This document shows positions 17,068 through 25,016 of a DNA stretch of 64,000 nt, in pieces. Each line of letters starts with the position of its first letter. The stretch's first letter is position 1. The stretch lies in assembly GCA_036555725.1 (NCBI GenBank), contig DATBKU010000055.1:6561-70560 (forward strand), in the 5' to 3' direction. The notes beneath the pieces are model-generated. The model was not told where the DNA came from, did not search any database, and saw only the letters and a program-made list of their open reading frames with translations. The DNA comes from CALAED01 sp036555725. Its GTDB lineage: Bacteria; Actinomycetota; Actinomycetes; Streptosporangiales; Streptosporangiaceae. Made by a program: the position numbers and the translations under genes.

Positions 17068-18435
17068 TCAGGCCGCCGGGTCCTTGCGGTTGGCCTCGGT
17101 CGCGGGCGGGATGTTGTGGCCGCGGTGGAAGACGTTGGCCGGGTCGTACGTGCGCTTGATCTCGGTCAGGCGCCGGTAGTTGGCGTCGGTGTACGCGCTC
17201 GCGGTGCGGGCCGGGTTGGACAGGAAGTTCAGGAACGAACCGCCCGTGGCGTACGGCCGCAGCGCCGCGGCCAGGCTCGGCACGCGGGCATTGATGGTGA
17301 CGGAGTACGGGGCATCGCGGTGGCCGGTCGGACCCGCGTCCGGCCCGGGGTGGGCCATGGCGCCGCCCCAGTGCCGGATCTCGATCGCCGACACAGGGGA
17401 GTCCGCGGGCCCGTCGATGGCGGCCCGCACGGTGTCGAGCACGGCGTCGGGTAGTTCGCGGAACAGGTCCATGTGCAGCGGCGGCGTACCGCCCATCGAG
17501 GCGTCGGCGTACCGCGCCTGCCGGAAGTCGTCCATGAGCGCCGGACCGGCGGTCGCCCGAAGCGGCCGCAGCAGCCGCTCGGCCTCCCCGGCCGGCCCCG
17601 CGTACATGGCCTTGATCGCGACCACACGCCGGCCGCGCACCGGTTCCGGAACGTTGGGCGAGTCGGGCATCCGGGTCATGACGACCGCGGTGCTCATCTC
17701 GTCGGGAGCGGTGGCGGTCCAGTCGCGGTAGCGGGCGAGTGTGTCGGCGGCCCGGTCGATCGGGAAGTACGCCGTGCCCGCGTACACCTGGGCGACCGGG
17801 TAGAGCCGGAACTCCAGGGCGGTGACCAGCCCGAAGTTGCCGCTGCCGCCGCGCAGTGCCCAGAACAGATCGGGGTGCCGGTCCGCACTGGTCGTGATCA
17901 ACCGGCCGTCGGCGGTGACCACCTCGGCGCGCAGGAGGCTGTCGGCCGCGAAGCCGTACTTGCGCGACAGCCAGCCGACCCCGCCGCCCAGCGTGTAGCC
18001 GGCCACTCCGACCGAGGGTGCGGAGCCGGACAGCGGGACCAGCCCGAACGGCGCCGCGGCGGCGATCACCTCGCTCCACCTGGTGCCCGGTCCGGCGCGG
18101 GCGACCCGTCGCTCCGGGTCCACCAGCACGCCCGCCATGCGACCGGTCTTGATCAGCACGCCGCCGTCGGACGGGACGATCGTGCCGTGGCCGGTGGCCT
18201 GCACGGCGACGGGCAGGTCGTGCTCCCGCGCCACCGTGACGGCGGCCTGTACGTCGGCGGCGCCGGCGGCCTCGGCCACCATGACCGGTCGCGGGTCGAA
18301 GACCGGGCGCAGCGGCCGTCTCTCCGTGTCGTACCGCTCATCGCCGGGCACCAGCACCGAGCCAGTGAACGCGCGACGCAGGCTGCGGACCGCGCGGCTG
18401 ACCTCGTACGTCTCCGTCTCTATTTGCCGGCCCAT
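17068..18435 (-). CDS. BBE-type FAD-linked oxidase
   Basis: A 455-residue flavoprotein oxidase of the berberine-bridge/VAO group. The PP-loop region VAVQATGHGTIVPSDGG contains His83, the expected 8-alpha-histidyl FAD link. The Cys of bicovalent members is absent (GYTLGGGVGWLSRKYGF instead), so the FAD is singly attached. FWALRGGSGNFGLVTALEF marks the FAD domain, and the C-terminal BBE segment is YDPANVFHRGHNIPP. It probably oxidises an alcohol or a small aromatic or polyketide substrate with O2. The start at 18435 has GGGGAGG. It leads the operon with the exporter and is divergent from TetR, with paired palindromes in between. No signal peptide is seen. Confidence 0.88.
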   Translation of the reverse strand: MGRQIETETYEVSRAVRSLRRAFTGSVLVPGDERYDTERRPLRPVFDPRPVMVAEAAGAADVQAAVTVAREHDLPVAVQATGHGTIVPSDGGVLIKTGRMAGVLVDPERRVARAGPGTRWSEVIAAAAPFGLVPLSGSAPSVGVAGYTLGGGVGWLSRKYGFAADSLLRAEVVTADGRLITTSADRHPDLFWALRGGSGNFGLVTALEFRLYPVAQVYAGTAYFPIDRAADTLARYRDWTATAPDEMSTAVVMTRMPDSPNVPEPVRGRRVVAIKAMYAGPAGEAERLLRPLRATAGPALMDDFRQARYADASMGGTPPLHMDLFRELPDAVLDTVRAAIDGPADSPVSAIEIRHWGGAMAHPGPDAGPTGHRDAPYSVTINARVPSLAAALRPYATGGSFLNFLSNPARTASAYTDANYRRLTEIKRTYDPANVFHRGHNIPPATEANRKDPAA

Positions 18436-18458
18436 CGCGGGCCTCCCCTCATCGATAT

Positions 18459-18473
18459 GGAGGAATCTCCTCC
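18459..18473. promoter_or_regulatory. TetR-type operator candidate 1
   Basis: Perfect inverted repeat GGAGGA-N3-TCCTCC, 24 bases upstream of the flavoenzyme start. It resembles the second palindrome at 18532-18546, which suggests one regulator binds both. Confidence 0.65.
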
Positions 18474-18531
18474 GGTTGACTTCAAGCTAGCACCATCCGG
18501 AGGGCTTGTCTCCACTTAGTCGAAAATAACT

Positions 18532-18546
18532 GGAGAAAATTTCTCC
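18532..18546. promoter_or_regulatory. TetR-type operator candidate 2
   Basis: Perfect inverted repeat GGAGAAA-A-TTTCTCC, immediately upstream of a -10-like TACGAT (18552-18557) for the TetR gene. Together with the copy 73 bases away it fits a divergent promoter pair repressed by the TetR protein. Confidence 0.7.
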
Positions 18547-18625
18547 GGATGTACGATGAGGTCCGTACGAGTCATTGAGCCGGCCGGAGTCGTACGAGAT
18601 GCCAAGGCGGGAGGCAGGCAGCCCG

Positions 18626-19294
18626 ATGCAGGACACACGCGAGGCCCGCCCGTTGCGGGCGGACGCCCGCCGCAACCGCGCGCAGATCCTGGAGGCGGCC
18701 CGCGACGTGTTCGTCGAGCAGGGTCCCGGTGCGCCGCTGGAGGAGATCTCGCGGCGGGCCGGCACCGGCATCGCCACGCTCTACCGGCGTTTCCCCGACC
18801 GTCAGTCCCTGATGCGCGCGGTGGTGATCGACGCGCTCGAGCGGACCGCCGAGGTGGCCCGCGCCGCGCTCGCCGAGGAGCCCGACGCCTTCTCCGCGCT
18901 CACCCGGTACATGCATCGCACGCTCGACGTGCGCACCGCCGCTGTGATCCCCACGCTCCTCGACGAGGTCGCGATGGACGAGGCGGAGATCCGCCAGATC
19001 ACCGATCAGGGCACCGGGCCGGTCCTGCAGATGATCGAGATGGCCAAGGCCGACGGCACGCTCCGCCCCGACGTGACCTTCGGCGACATCGGCGTGATGA
19101 TCGTACGGTTCTCCCGCCCGCTGCCGGGCCCGATGTCACGGGAACTCAACGATCAGCTGGCCCACCGGCACCTCGACCTGCTGATCGGCGGCCTCCACGT
19201 GCGGGGCCGTCAGGGTGCCGTCGGCGGCCCGGCGATGACCCTCGACGACCTGCGCGCCATGCAACCCGAGTCCGACCCCACCCGCCCGGACTAG
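18626..19294 (+). CDS. TetR-family repressor of the BBE oxidase/exporter operon
   Basis: A 222-residue regulator. The N-terminal HTH (about residues 12-55) reads ARRNRAQILEAARDVFVEQG, EEISRRAGTGIATLYRRFPD and RQSLMRAVV, followed by the helical ligand domain. The ATG at 18626 is preferred (GGGAGGCAGG upstream); ATG at 18599 is possible. It is divergent from the flavoenzyme-exporter operon, with two related palindromes between them, so it very likely represses that operon and itself. The ligand is presumably the compound handled by the oxidase and exporter. Confidence 0.85.
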   Translation: MQDTREARPLRADARRNRAQILEAARDVFVEQGPGAPLEEISRRAGTGIATLYRRFPDRQSLMRAVVIDALERTAEVARAALAEEPDAFSALTRYMHRTLDVRTAAVIPTLLDEVAMDEAEIRQITDQGTGPVLQMIEMAKADGTLRPDVTFGDIGVMIVRFSRPLPGPMSRELNDQLAHRHLDLLIGGLHVRGRQGAVGGPAMTLDDLRAMQPESDPTRPD

Positions 19295-19407
19295 GGCCCA
19301 GGTGCATTTCGGCACAGATCAACGAGATGTGCCCATATCAACACCCTGAGTAAGGGTCGACCGCAATACAAAACCGGTCGTGGCGCCGAAACCTTTAGGC
19401 GCGGGAC

Positions 19408-19596
19408 TTACCGCTGCTCGGATTTTCCGAGGGCTTCGGGGTGTGCTTTGGCGTAGTGGTCGGTCAGGACCGCGCTTGCCTGGCCTGGCCGATGAGCCAC
19501 CGTACGTCGGCAAATCTTGCACCGCACGACCGGAAGGCGTGTAACGGTTACCGGGAAACGAGAAGAAGTCGACTTACTCATATCGCTCTTCATCAT
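19408..19596 (-). CDS. Small C2H2-type zinc-binding protein
   Basis: A 62-residue frame ending in VVRCKICRRTVAHRPGQASA and VLTDHYAKAHPEALGK. The spacing Cys-x2-Cys-x17-His-x4-His fits a zinc-finger-like site, and the tail looks like short conserved actinomycete proteins of unknown function. An internal ATG (MSKSTSS, at 19581) has an AAGAGC site and may be the true start. It is isolated between TetR and an exporter. A nucleic-acid-binding role is possible but not shown. Confidence 0.5.
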   Translation of the reverse strand: MMKSDMSKSTSSRFPVTVTRLPVVRCKICRRTVAHRPGQASAVLTDHYAKAHPEALGKSEQR

Positions 19597-19674
19597 GCCA
19601 GGTCTTTCCGGTACCTCGCCTACCAGGGCCGGTGGTTCCGCGGCGGAAACGGCTAAGTTTCCTTGCCGCAGGAA

Positions 19675-19710
19675 AAGGAGAAGGTCCCCGCGATCGGGGG
19701 CCTTCTCCTT
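19675..19710 (-). terminator. Terminator of the second DHA2 exporter gene
   Basis: A 15-bp stem (aaggagaaggtcccc at 19675-19689 with gggggccttctcctt at 19696-19710, one G-U pair) with a 6-base loop. On the minus strand a run of T follows. It starts 17 bases after the exporter stop. Confidence 0.85.
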
Positions 19711-19726
19711 CTTCTGTAGGGAGGGA

Positions 19727-21295
19727 CTAAGGGGCCGTTGTGACCAGGTCGTCGGGCACGGGGGTCTCGTCGGAGTCCTCGGGGATCACCTTGGGGACGC
19801 CGCGCAGGGTGCGCAGGGCGGCCAGCGCGACGACGGCGGCGAAGCCGGCGCTGCACAGCAGGGCCGCGTGCATGCCGTCGACGAAGGCGAGCCGGGCCGC
19901 CTCGGTCACCTGCTGCGCGAGGTGAGCCGGCAGGGCGGTGGCGGTCTGCAGGGCCGAGCTCAGCGAGTCGCGGACGGCGTGGTCGGCGCCGGCCGGCAGC
20001 CCGGCCGGGACCTCGACGGTGTTCCGGTAGACCGCGTTCAGCACGCTGCCGAGGATGGCCATGCCCAGCGCCGCGCCCAGCTCGGTCGCGGTCTCGGAGA
20101 TCGCCGACGCCGCGCCGGAGCGCTGCTTGGGCACCGAGGCCAGGACGGTGTCGGCGGTGACGGTGAGGGCCAGTCCCATGCCCAGGCCGGACATGACCAT
20201 GGGGATGACCATGAGCGGGTAGTTCACCGTTATACCGGCCAGCAGGTAAAGCGTGAAGCCGACCGCGGAGATGGCCAGCCCGATGCTCACGACCCGGGCC
20301 CGGCCCAGTGCGTTGATCATGGGCGGAGCGAGCGCCGCGCCGCCGATCATGGCGCCGAGCGCGCCGGGCAGCCCGGCCAGGCCCGCCTGCAGCGGCGACC
20401 AGCCCAGCACCAGCTGGAAGTACAGCGAGAAGATGAGCGACTGCGCGACCAGGGCGAACATCGCGAACAGGTTGGTGACGATCGAGCCGGAGAAGGCGGC
20501 CCGGCGGAACAGGCGGATGTCGATCAGCGGGTCGGCCAGCCGGGTCTGCCGCCAGACGAACAGGACGAGACTGAGGACACCGATCAGGGCGGCCACCCCG
20601 ACCCGGGCCTGTGCGAAGCCGTCCGCCGCCGCCTCCTTGACCGCGTACACAAGGCCGAGCACGCCCACGATGGACAGCGGCACGCTCACCAAGTCGATGC
20701 GACCCGGGTTGGCGTTGCGCGACTCGGGCAGCACCACCGCGCCGGCGAGGAAGGCCACCGCCATGATCGGCACGTTGATCAGGAAGACCGAGCCCCACCA
20801 GAAGTGATCGAGCACCAGCCCGCCGAGCACCGGGCCGAGACCGATGGCCATCGCCGCGACGCCGGTGAAGGCGCCGATCACCATCGTCCGCTCCTTCGGA
20901 ACCGGGAAGGCCCGGCGGATGAGCGAAAGCGCGGAGGGCATCAGCGTGGCCCCGGCGACGCCGAGCAGCGCCCGTGCCGCGATCAGCAGTTCCGCGCTGG
21001 AGGCGTACGCGGTCAACGCGGAGGCGCCGGCGAACGCCGCGGTGCCGATGAGCAGCAGCCGCTTGTGCCCGATCCGGTCGCCGATGCTGCCCATCGTGAT
21101 CAGCAGGCCGGCCAGTGCGAAGCCGTACGCGTCGGCGATCCACAGGATCTGGGTCGCGGACGGGCCGAGGTCGCTGGTCAGGTGCGGAATGGCCAGGTTC
21201 AGGGCCGTCAGGTCGATGCTGGGCACGATGGCGAGCAGGCAGCAGATGCCGAAGGTGCCCCACTTACGGAAAGAGGAGAGCTGAGTAGCGTTCAT
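19727..21295 (-). CDS. DHA2-family MFS drug exporter
   Basis: A 522-residue 14-helix exporter: SIDLTALNLAIPHLTSDLG (motif D1), GSIGDRIGHKRLLLIG (motif A), RALLGVAGATLMPSALSLIR (motif B), GVAAMAIGLGPVLGGLVLDH (motif C) and FWWGSVFLINVPIMAV, the order seen in multidrug and antibiotic self-resistance pumps. The ATG at 21295 is chosen because the longer frame from 21403 overlaps the regulator's 3' end and is not protein-like. The AfsR-like regulator ends 31 bases upstream on the same strand, so the regulator and pump form an operon. The cargo is unknown. Confidence 0.9.
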   Translation of the reverse strand: MNATQLSSFRKWGTFGICCLLAIVPSIDLTALNLAIPHLTSDLGPSATQILWIADAYGFALAGLLITMGSIGDRIGHKRLLLIGTAAFAGASALTAYASSAELLIAARALLGVAGATLMPSALSLIRRAFPVPKERTMVIGAFTGVAAMAIGLGPVLGGLVLDHFWWGSVFLINVPIMAVAFLAGAVVLPESRNANPGRIDLVSVPLSIVGVLGLVYAVKEAAADGFAQARVGVAALIGVLSLVLFVWRQTRLADPLIDIRLFRRAAFSGSIVTNLFAMFALVAQSLIFSLYFQLVLGWSPLQAGLAGLPGALGAMIGGAALAPPMINALGRARVVSIGLAISAVGFTLYLLAGITVNYPLMVIPMVMSGLGMGLALTVTADTVLASVPKQRSGAASAISETATELGAALGMAILGSVLNAVYRNTVEVPAGLPAGADHAVRDSLSSALQTATALPAHLAQQVTEAARLAFVDGMHAALLCSAGFAAVVALAALRTLRGVPKVIPEDSDETPVPDDLVTTAP

Positions 21296-21326
21296 GTCCG
21301 TCAGCGTCGGCGCGGCCGCTGACCGG

Positions 21327-24300
21327 TCACGCACCACCCGCTGACGGCCGCGCACCAAAGGCTGACGGCGCCGCCGCACCCACAGTGGCCAGCGCCTCGT
21401 CACGGGACAGCGCGGCGCCCCGTTCGTAGGCCGCCGCGTACGCCGCCGCGCCGATCAGTCGCCGCGAGCCGGCGACGACCCGGTCCACGTCGGGATCCCC
21501 TGGCACCGACACACCGCGCAGCGCCGCCCCGGCGCCGAGCAGCAACGCGGCCCGCTCGCCGTCGCCCTCGAGCAGGGCGACCCCGCTCAGGCCCTCGATC
21601 GCCCCGGCGGCGCACGGGAAGTTCAGCTGGGCCAGCGCGCCGGTCAGCGCCTCGCGGTGCCGGGCCAGCGCCTCACCGGCCCGCCCCTCGGTCACGTCGA
21701 GCCAGCCCAGCCCGATGAGGATCCGCAGGCGCGTCTCGTCCATGCCGATCCAGCCCGACGGGGACTCGCTCAGCGCCAGCTCGTACAGATCGCGTGCCTC
21801 GGCCAGATCGCCGTCGAGCCGGGCGATTTCGGCGAGCCCGCGGTGCGCTCCGGCCACCAAATCCGGCGCGCCCCCGCGGCGCGCCACCTCGAGACCGTGT
21901 TCGTAGTCGGCCCGGGCCGCGGCGGGCGCGCCGCTGCGCAACAGCCCCTCGGCCCGGCGATTCCACAGCCCGGCCAGCTCCTCCAGGGCCCCGAGCTGAC
22001 CGAGCAGATCCAGCGCCTCGTCCAGCAGTGCCCGTGCCCGCTCCGCGTCGCCGCGCCAGTCGGCGAGCAGCGACAGGGTGTCGAGAGCGGTGGCCATGCC
22101 CCAGCGGTCGCCGATCGACCGGAAGCCGTCCAGGGCCAGGTCGAACTCCCGCTCGGCGACCGTCATATCGCCGCCGTACAGGCCCAGGAAGCCGCCGCCG
22201 ACCTGGGCGAGCGCCTGCGACCACGGATCGTCGCCGAGCACGCTCTCGTCCAGCATGTCCGCCCCGGAGATCCCCACCGCCTGCGCCCACAGCACGATGA
22301 CGAACGAGTGCCGCGGCGGGCTGTCCCAGGTGGTGACGATCGACTTCATCCGCGCCCAGTGCGGGCCGAGCGCCGCCTCCTGGGCGCCGCTCGCCACGGC
22401 GTTCAACACGCACAGGACGTACTCCTCGGCCAGCCCTTCGGGTGGCTCGGGGCCGATCGAGTCGAGCAGCTCGACGGCGAGCGGGGCGCTCTCACTGCGC
22501 AGCCCGCGCAGGTACCAGTACGACGACAGCGCGGCGACCAGCCGCAGCGCCAGGTCCGTGTCGGCGGCGGTCTTGGAGGCGATGGCCCAGCGCAGCGCGC
22601 CCAGCAGGTTGCCGTGCTCGGCGGCCAGCCGGGCCAGCCACTCCAGCTGCTCGGCCCGGTACAGCCGTGGCTCGGCGCTGCGGGCGAGGTCGAGGAAGAA
22701 GGCGGCGTGCGCCCGCCGCAGCCGTTCCCGCTCGCCGGCTTCGGCCAGCTGCTCGGCGCAGAACGCCCGGATGGTGTCCAGCATGCGGAACCGGCCATCG
22801 GCCAGCTCCACCAGCGACTTGTCCACCAGGCCGGCGAGCAGCTCGTCGACCTCCTCCGCGGGCAGGTCGCAGACCTGCGCCGCCGCCTGCGGGGTGGCGC
22901 CCCCGGCGAACACGGTCAGCCGTCTGGCCAGCGTCCGCTCGGCCTCGTCGAGCAGGTCCCAGCTCCACTTCACCACCGCGTACAGCGTCTGGTGCCGCGG
23001 CGCGGCCGTACGGCTGCCGCGCGACAGCAGCCGGAACCGGTCGGTCAGCCGGCCCTCGATCTCGGCGACCGGCAGGGACCGTACGCGGGCGGCGGCCAGC
23101 TCGATCGCCAGCGGCAGCCCGTCGAGCGCCGCGCAGATCCGGACGACCCCATCGGCGTTGGCCTCGGCTAGCTCGAACTCGGGCCGTACGGCGGCGGCGC
23201 GGTCGGCGAACAGCCGTACGGCCGGGTAGCCCAGCGCGTCGCCGGGCGGCACGCCCGACGGCGGCAGCGCGAGCGGCGGCACCGGCCGCAGCGACTCACC
23301 CGTGATGGCGAGCGGCTCCCGGCTGGTGGCCAGCACCCGTACGCCGGGGCACGCGCTGAGCAGCCGGTCGATGAGCCGGGCCGCCTCGTCGATGACATGC
23401 TCGCAATTGTCGAGGACCAGCAGCGTGCGCCGATCGGCGAGGGCGGCGATCAGCCGGCCGACCGGGTCGGGCCGATGGTCGGCGCCCGTGGACGACGGCA
23501 GCAGCCCCGTCTCGCGCAGCCCGAGCGCGCTCACCACGGCCTGCGGAACGGTGGTGCCCGCGGCCGGCGACGAGGTTCCCGGCTCCGTCGACCTGCTGCC
23601 CAGCGGGGCCAGATCGACGAAGCACACCTCGCCCTGTTCGCGTGCGGCGGCCTCGATCGCCAGCCGGGTCTTGCCGGCGCCGCCGGGACCGATGAGCGTG
23701 ACCAGCCGGCCGTCGGCGAGCGACTTGGCGATGCGGCGCAGCTCTTCGTCACGGCCCACGAAGCTGGTGAGCTGGGCGGGCGGGCCGGTGGGCGCGGAGG
23801 TCGGCGGCAGGGTGCGGGCCGCGGGCGCGGTGAGCGACGGGTCGCCGCGCAGCACGGCCAGGTGGATCTCGGCCAGTTCGGCCGAGGGGTCGGTGCCGAG
23901 CTCGTCGGCGAGGCGGCGGCGGGCGTCCTCGAACACCTCGAGCGCCTGGGCCTGCCGCCCGCTGCCGTACAGGGCCCGCATCAGCAGGCCGCGGGCGCGT
24001 TCGCGCAGCGGGTGGGCGGCGACGAGGTCGTGGAGCTCGGCCACCAGCTCACGGTGGCCGCCCAGCGCCAGCGCCGCCTCCGCGTGATCCTCGACCGCGG
24101 CCAGCCGCTGCTCGTCCAGCCGGGCGGCCTGCGCCGCGGCGAACGGGGCGTCCATGACGTCGGCCAGCGCCGGACCGCGCCACAGGTCGAGCGCCGTACG
24201 CAGCAGCTCGGCGGCTTTGGCGTGGTCGCCGGCGGCGAGCGCCCGGCGCCCCTCGCCGGCCAGCCGCCCGAACCGGTGTACGTCGACCATATGTTCTTCT

Positions 24301-24587
24301 GAGTCGGGGTCGACGGCGAGCCGGTATCCGGCGGGGTGGAACTCGACCAGCGCCCCGTCACCGCCGAGGCCGCGGCGCAGCCGGGACACCTGAGACTGCA
24401 GGGCGTTCGCGGCGTCGCGCGGCGGATCCTCGCCGTACAGCCCGTCGATCAGCCGCTCCGCGGTGACGAGGTGACCGGCGTCCAGCAGCAGGAGCGCGAG
24501 CAGCGACCGCACGCGCGGCCCGCCGACCGCGGTGGGGCTCCCGTCGGTGCCCCGCACCTCCGTCGCGCCCAGTATGCCGAAGAACAC
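21327..24587 (-). CDS. AfsR/SARP-type transcriptional activator with NB-ARC and TPR regions
   Basis: A large regulator of 1086 residues. The N-terminal OmpR-like DNA-binding domain is about 1-90 (VGGPRVRSLLALLLLDAGHL, TAERLIDGLYGEDPP, LQSQVSRLRRGLGG). The bacterial activation domain is about 95-240 (FEDARRRLADELGTDPSAEL). A P-loop NB-ARC ATPase follows with Walker A LIGPGGAGKTRL near residue 300 and LLVLDNCEHVID near 395. The rest is TPR-like helical repeats. This is the AfsR layout, where ATP and partner binding control activation of secondary metabolism or export genes. It is co-directional with, and 31 bases from, the exporter gene. The GTG start at 24587 seems leaderless. No biosynthetic core genes accompany it here. 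Confidence 0.9.
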   Translation of the reverse strand: MFFGILGATEVRGTDGSPTAVGGPRVRSLLALLLLDAGHLVTAERLIDGLYGEDPPRDAANALQSQVSRLRRGLGGDGALVEFHPAGYRLAVDPDSEEHMVDVHRFGRLAGEGRRALAAGDHAKAAELLRTALDLWRGPALADVMDAPFAAAQAARLDEQRLAAVEDHAEAALALGGHRELVAELHDLVAAHPLRERARGLLMRALYGSGRQAQALEVFEDARRRLADELGTDPSAELAEIHLAVLRGDPSLTAPAARTLPPTSAPTGPPAQLTSFVGRDEELRRIAKSLADGRLVTLIGPGGAGKTRLAIEAAAREQGEVCFVDLAPLGSRSTEPGTSSPAAGTTVPQAVVSALGLRETGLLPSSTGADHRPDPVGRLIAALADRRTLLVLDNCEHVIDEAARLIDRLLSACPGVRVLATSREPLAITGESLRPVPPLALPPSGVPPGDALGYPAVRLFADRAAAVRPEFELAEANADGVVRICAALDGLPLAIELAAARVRSLPVAEIEGRLTDRFRLLSRGSRTAAPRHQTLYAVVKWSWDLLDEAERTLARRLTVFAGGATPQAAAQVCDLPAEEVDELLAGLVDKSLVELADGRFRMLDTIRAFCAEQLAEAGERERLRRAHAAFFLDLARSAEPRLYRAEQLEWLARLAAEHGNLLGALRWAIASKTAADTDLALRLVAALSSYWYLRGLRSESAPLAVELLDSIGPEPPEGLAEEYVLCVLNAVASGAQEAALGPHWARMKSIVTTWDSPPRHSFVIVLWAQAVGISGADMLDESVLGDDPWSQALAQVGGGFLGLYGGDMTVAEREFDLALDGFRSIGDRWGMATALDTLSLLADWRGDAERARALLDEALDLLGQLGALEELAGLWNRRAEGLLRSGAPAAARADYEHGLEVARRGGAPDLVAGAHRGLAEIARLDGDLAEARDLYELALSESPSGWIGMDETRLRILIGLGWLDVTEGRAGEALARHREALTGALAQLNFPCAAGAIEGLSGVALLEGDGERAALLLGAGAALRGVSVPGDPDVDRVVAGSRRLIGAAAYAAAYERGAALSRDEALATVGAAAPSAFGARPSAGGA

Positions 24588-24636
24588 GACATCGAATCTA
24601 AGGCCTGTCTGATCAGCCCGCTATGAGACAGGCCTT
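24588..24636 (-). promoter_or_regulatory. Leaderless-type promoter overlapped by an 11-bp inverted repeat
   Basis: On the minus strand a TAGATT -10 element (24600-24595) ends exactly 7 bases before the GTG start of the AfsR-like gene, the spacing of leaderless actinomycete promoters; no ribosome-binding site is present. The region just upstream is an inverted repeat, AAGGCCTGTCT (24600-24610) and AGACAGGCCTT (24626-24636), which would cover the -10 to -35 spacer and suits an operator. Confidence 0.5.
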
Positions 24637-24669
24637 GGGCGGCTCCCGCCAATCCGCCGTCTCGGACAC

Positions 24670-24917
24670 ATGCCTAGACTCCGGAACGTGCGCCGGTTGA
24701 ACAGCACGCTGATCGTGGTCGCCGGAGACGAGGCCGAGCGGGTCGTCAAGGGCCTCGAGCGCGGCCCCCGACGCGGGTCATTCCCACGCCCGCCGCGGCC
24801 GAGGCCGTACGAGGGTCCCTGGCGCACCTCGTCGCGGGTCGCTGGTGGCCGGACCCCGCCGACCATTGGCTGCGCGACCTGCCGAGGGTCGTGCCGGACC
24901 AAGCCGACCTGAGTTAG
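24670..24917 (+). pseudogene. Frameshifted remnant of a short-chain-dehydrogenase-like gene
   Basis: Two overlapping frames join into one protein tail: TLIVVAGDEAERVVKGLERG up to about 24766, then, after a one-base shift in a C-rich run, RVIPTPAAAEAVRGSLAHLV and WWPDPADHWLRDLPRVVPDQ before a TAG at 24915. The combined sequence resembles the last 70-80 residues of SDR proteins. No Rossmann motif or catalytic Tyr-Lys is left. The remaining 100 bases of the gap (to 25016) show only the ribosome-binding site of the next gene. Confidence 0.4.
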
Positions 24918-25016
24918 GGCGTCGACCGGCGGTGCGGCAGCCGGAATCTCACGAATCCTTTTGGCGGACCCGGACGTACACCAGAGCAGGGAGCCGATCG
25001 GGGTGGAGGTAATGCG

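Noticed and set aside
19311..19333. Hairpin GGCACA-N11-TGTGCC after the TetR gene
   Set aside because: A 6-bp stem with a long loop and no T-run; could be chance.
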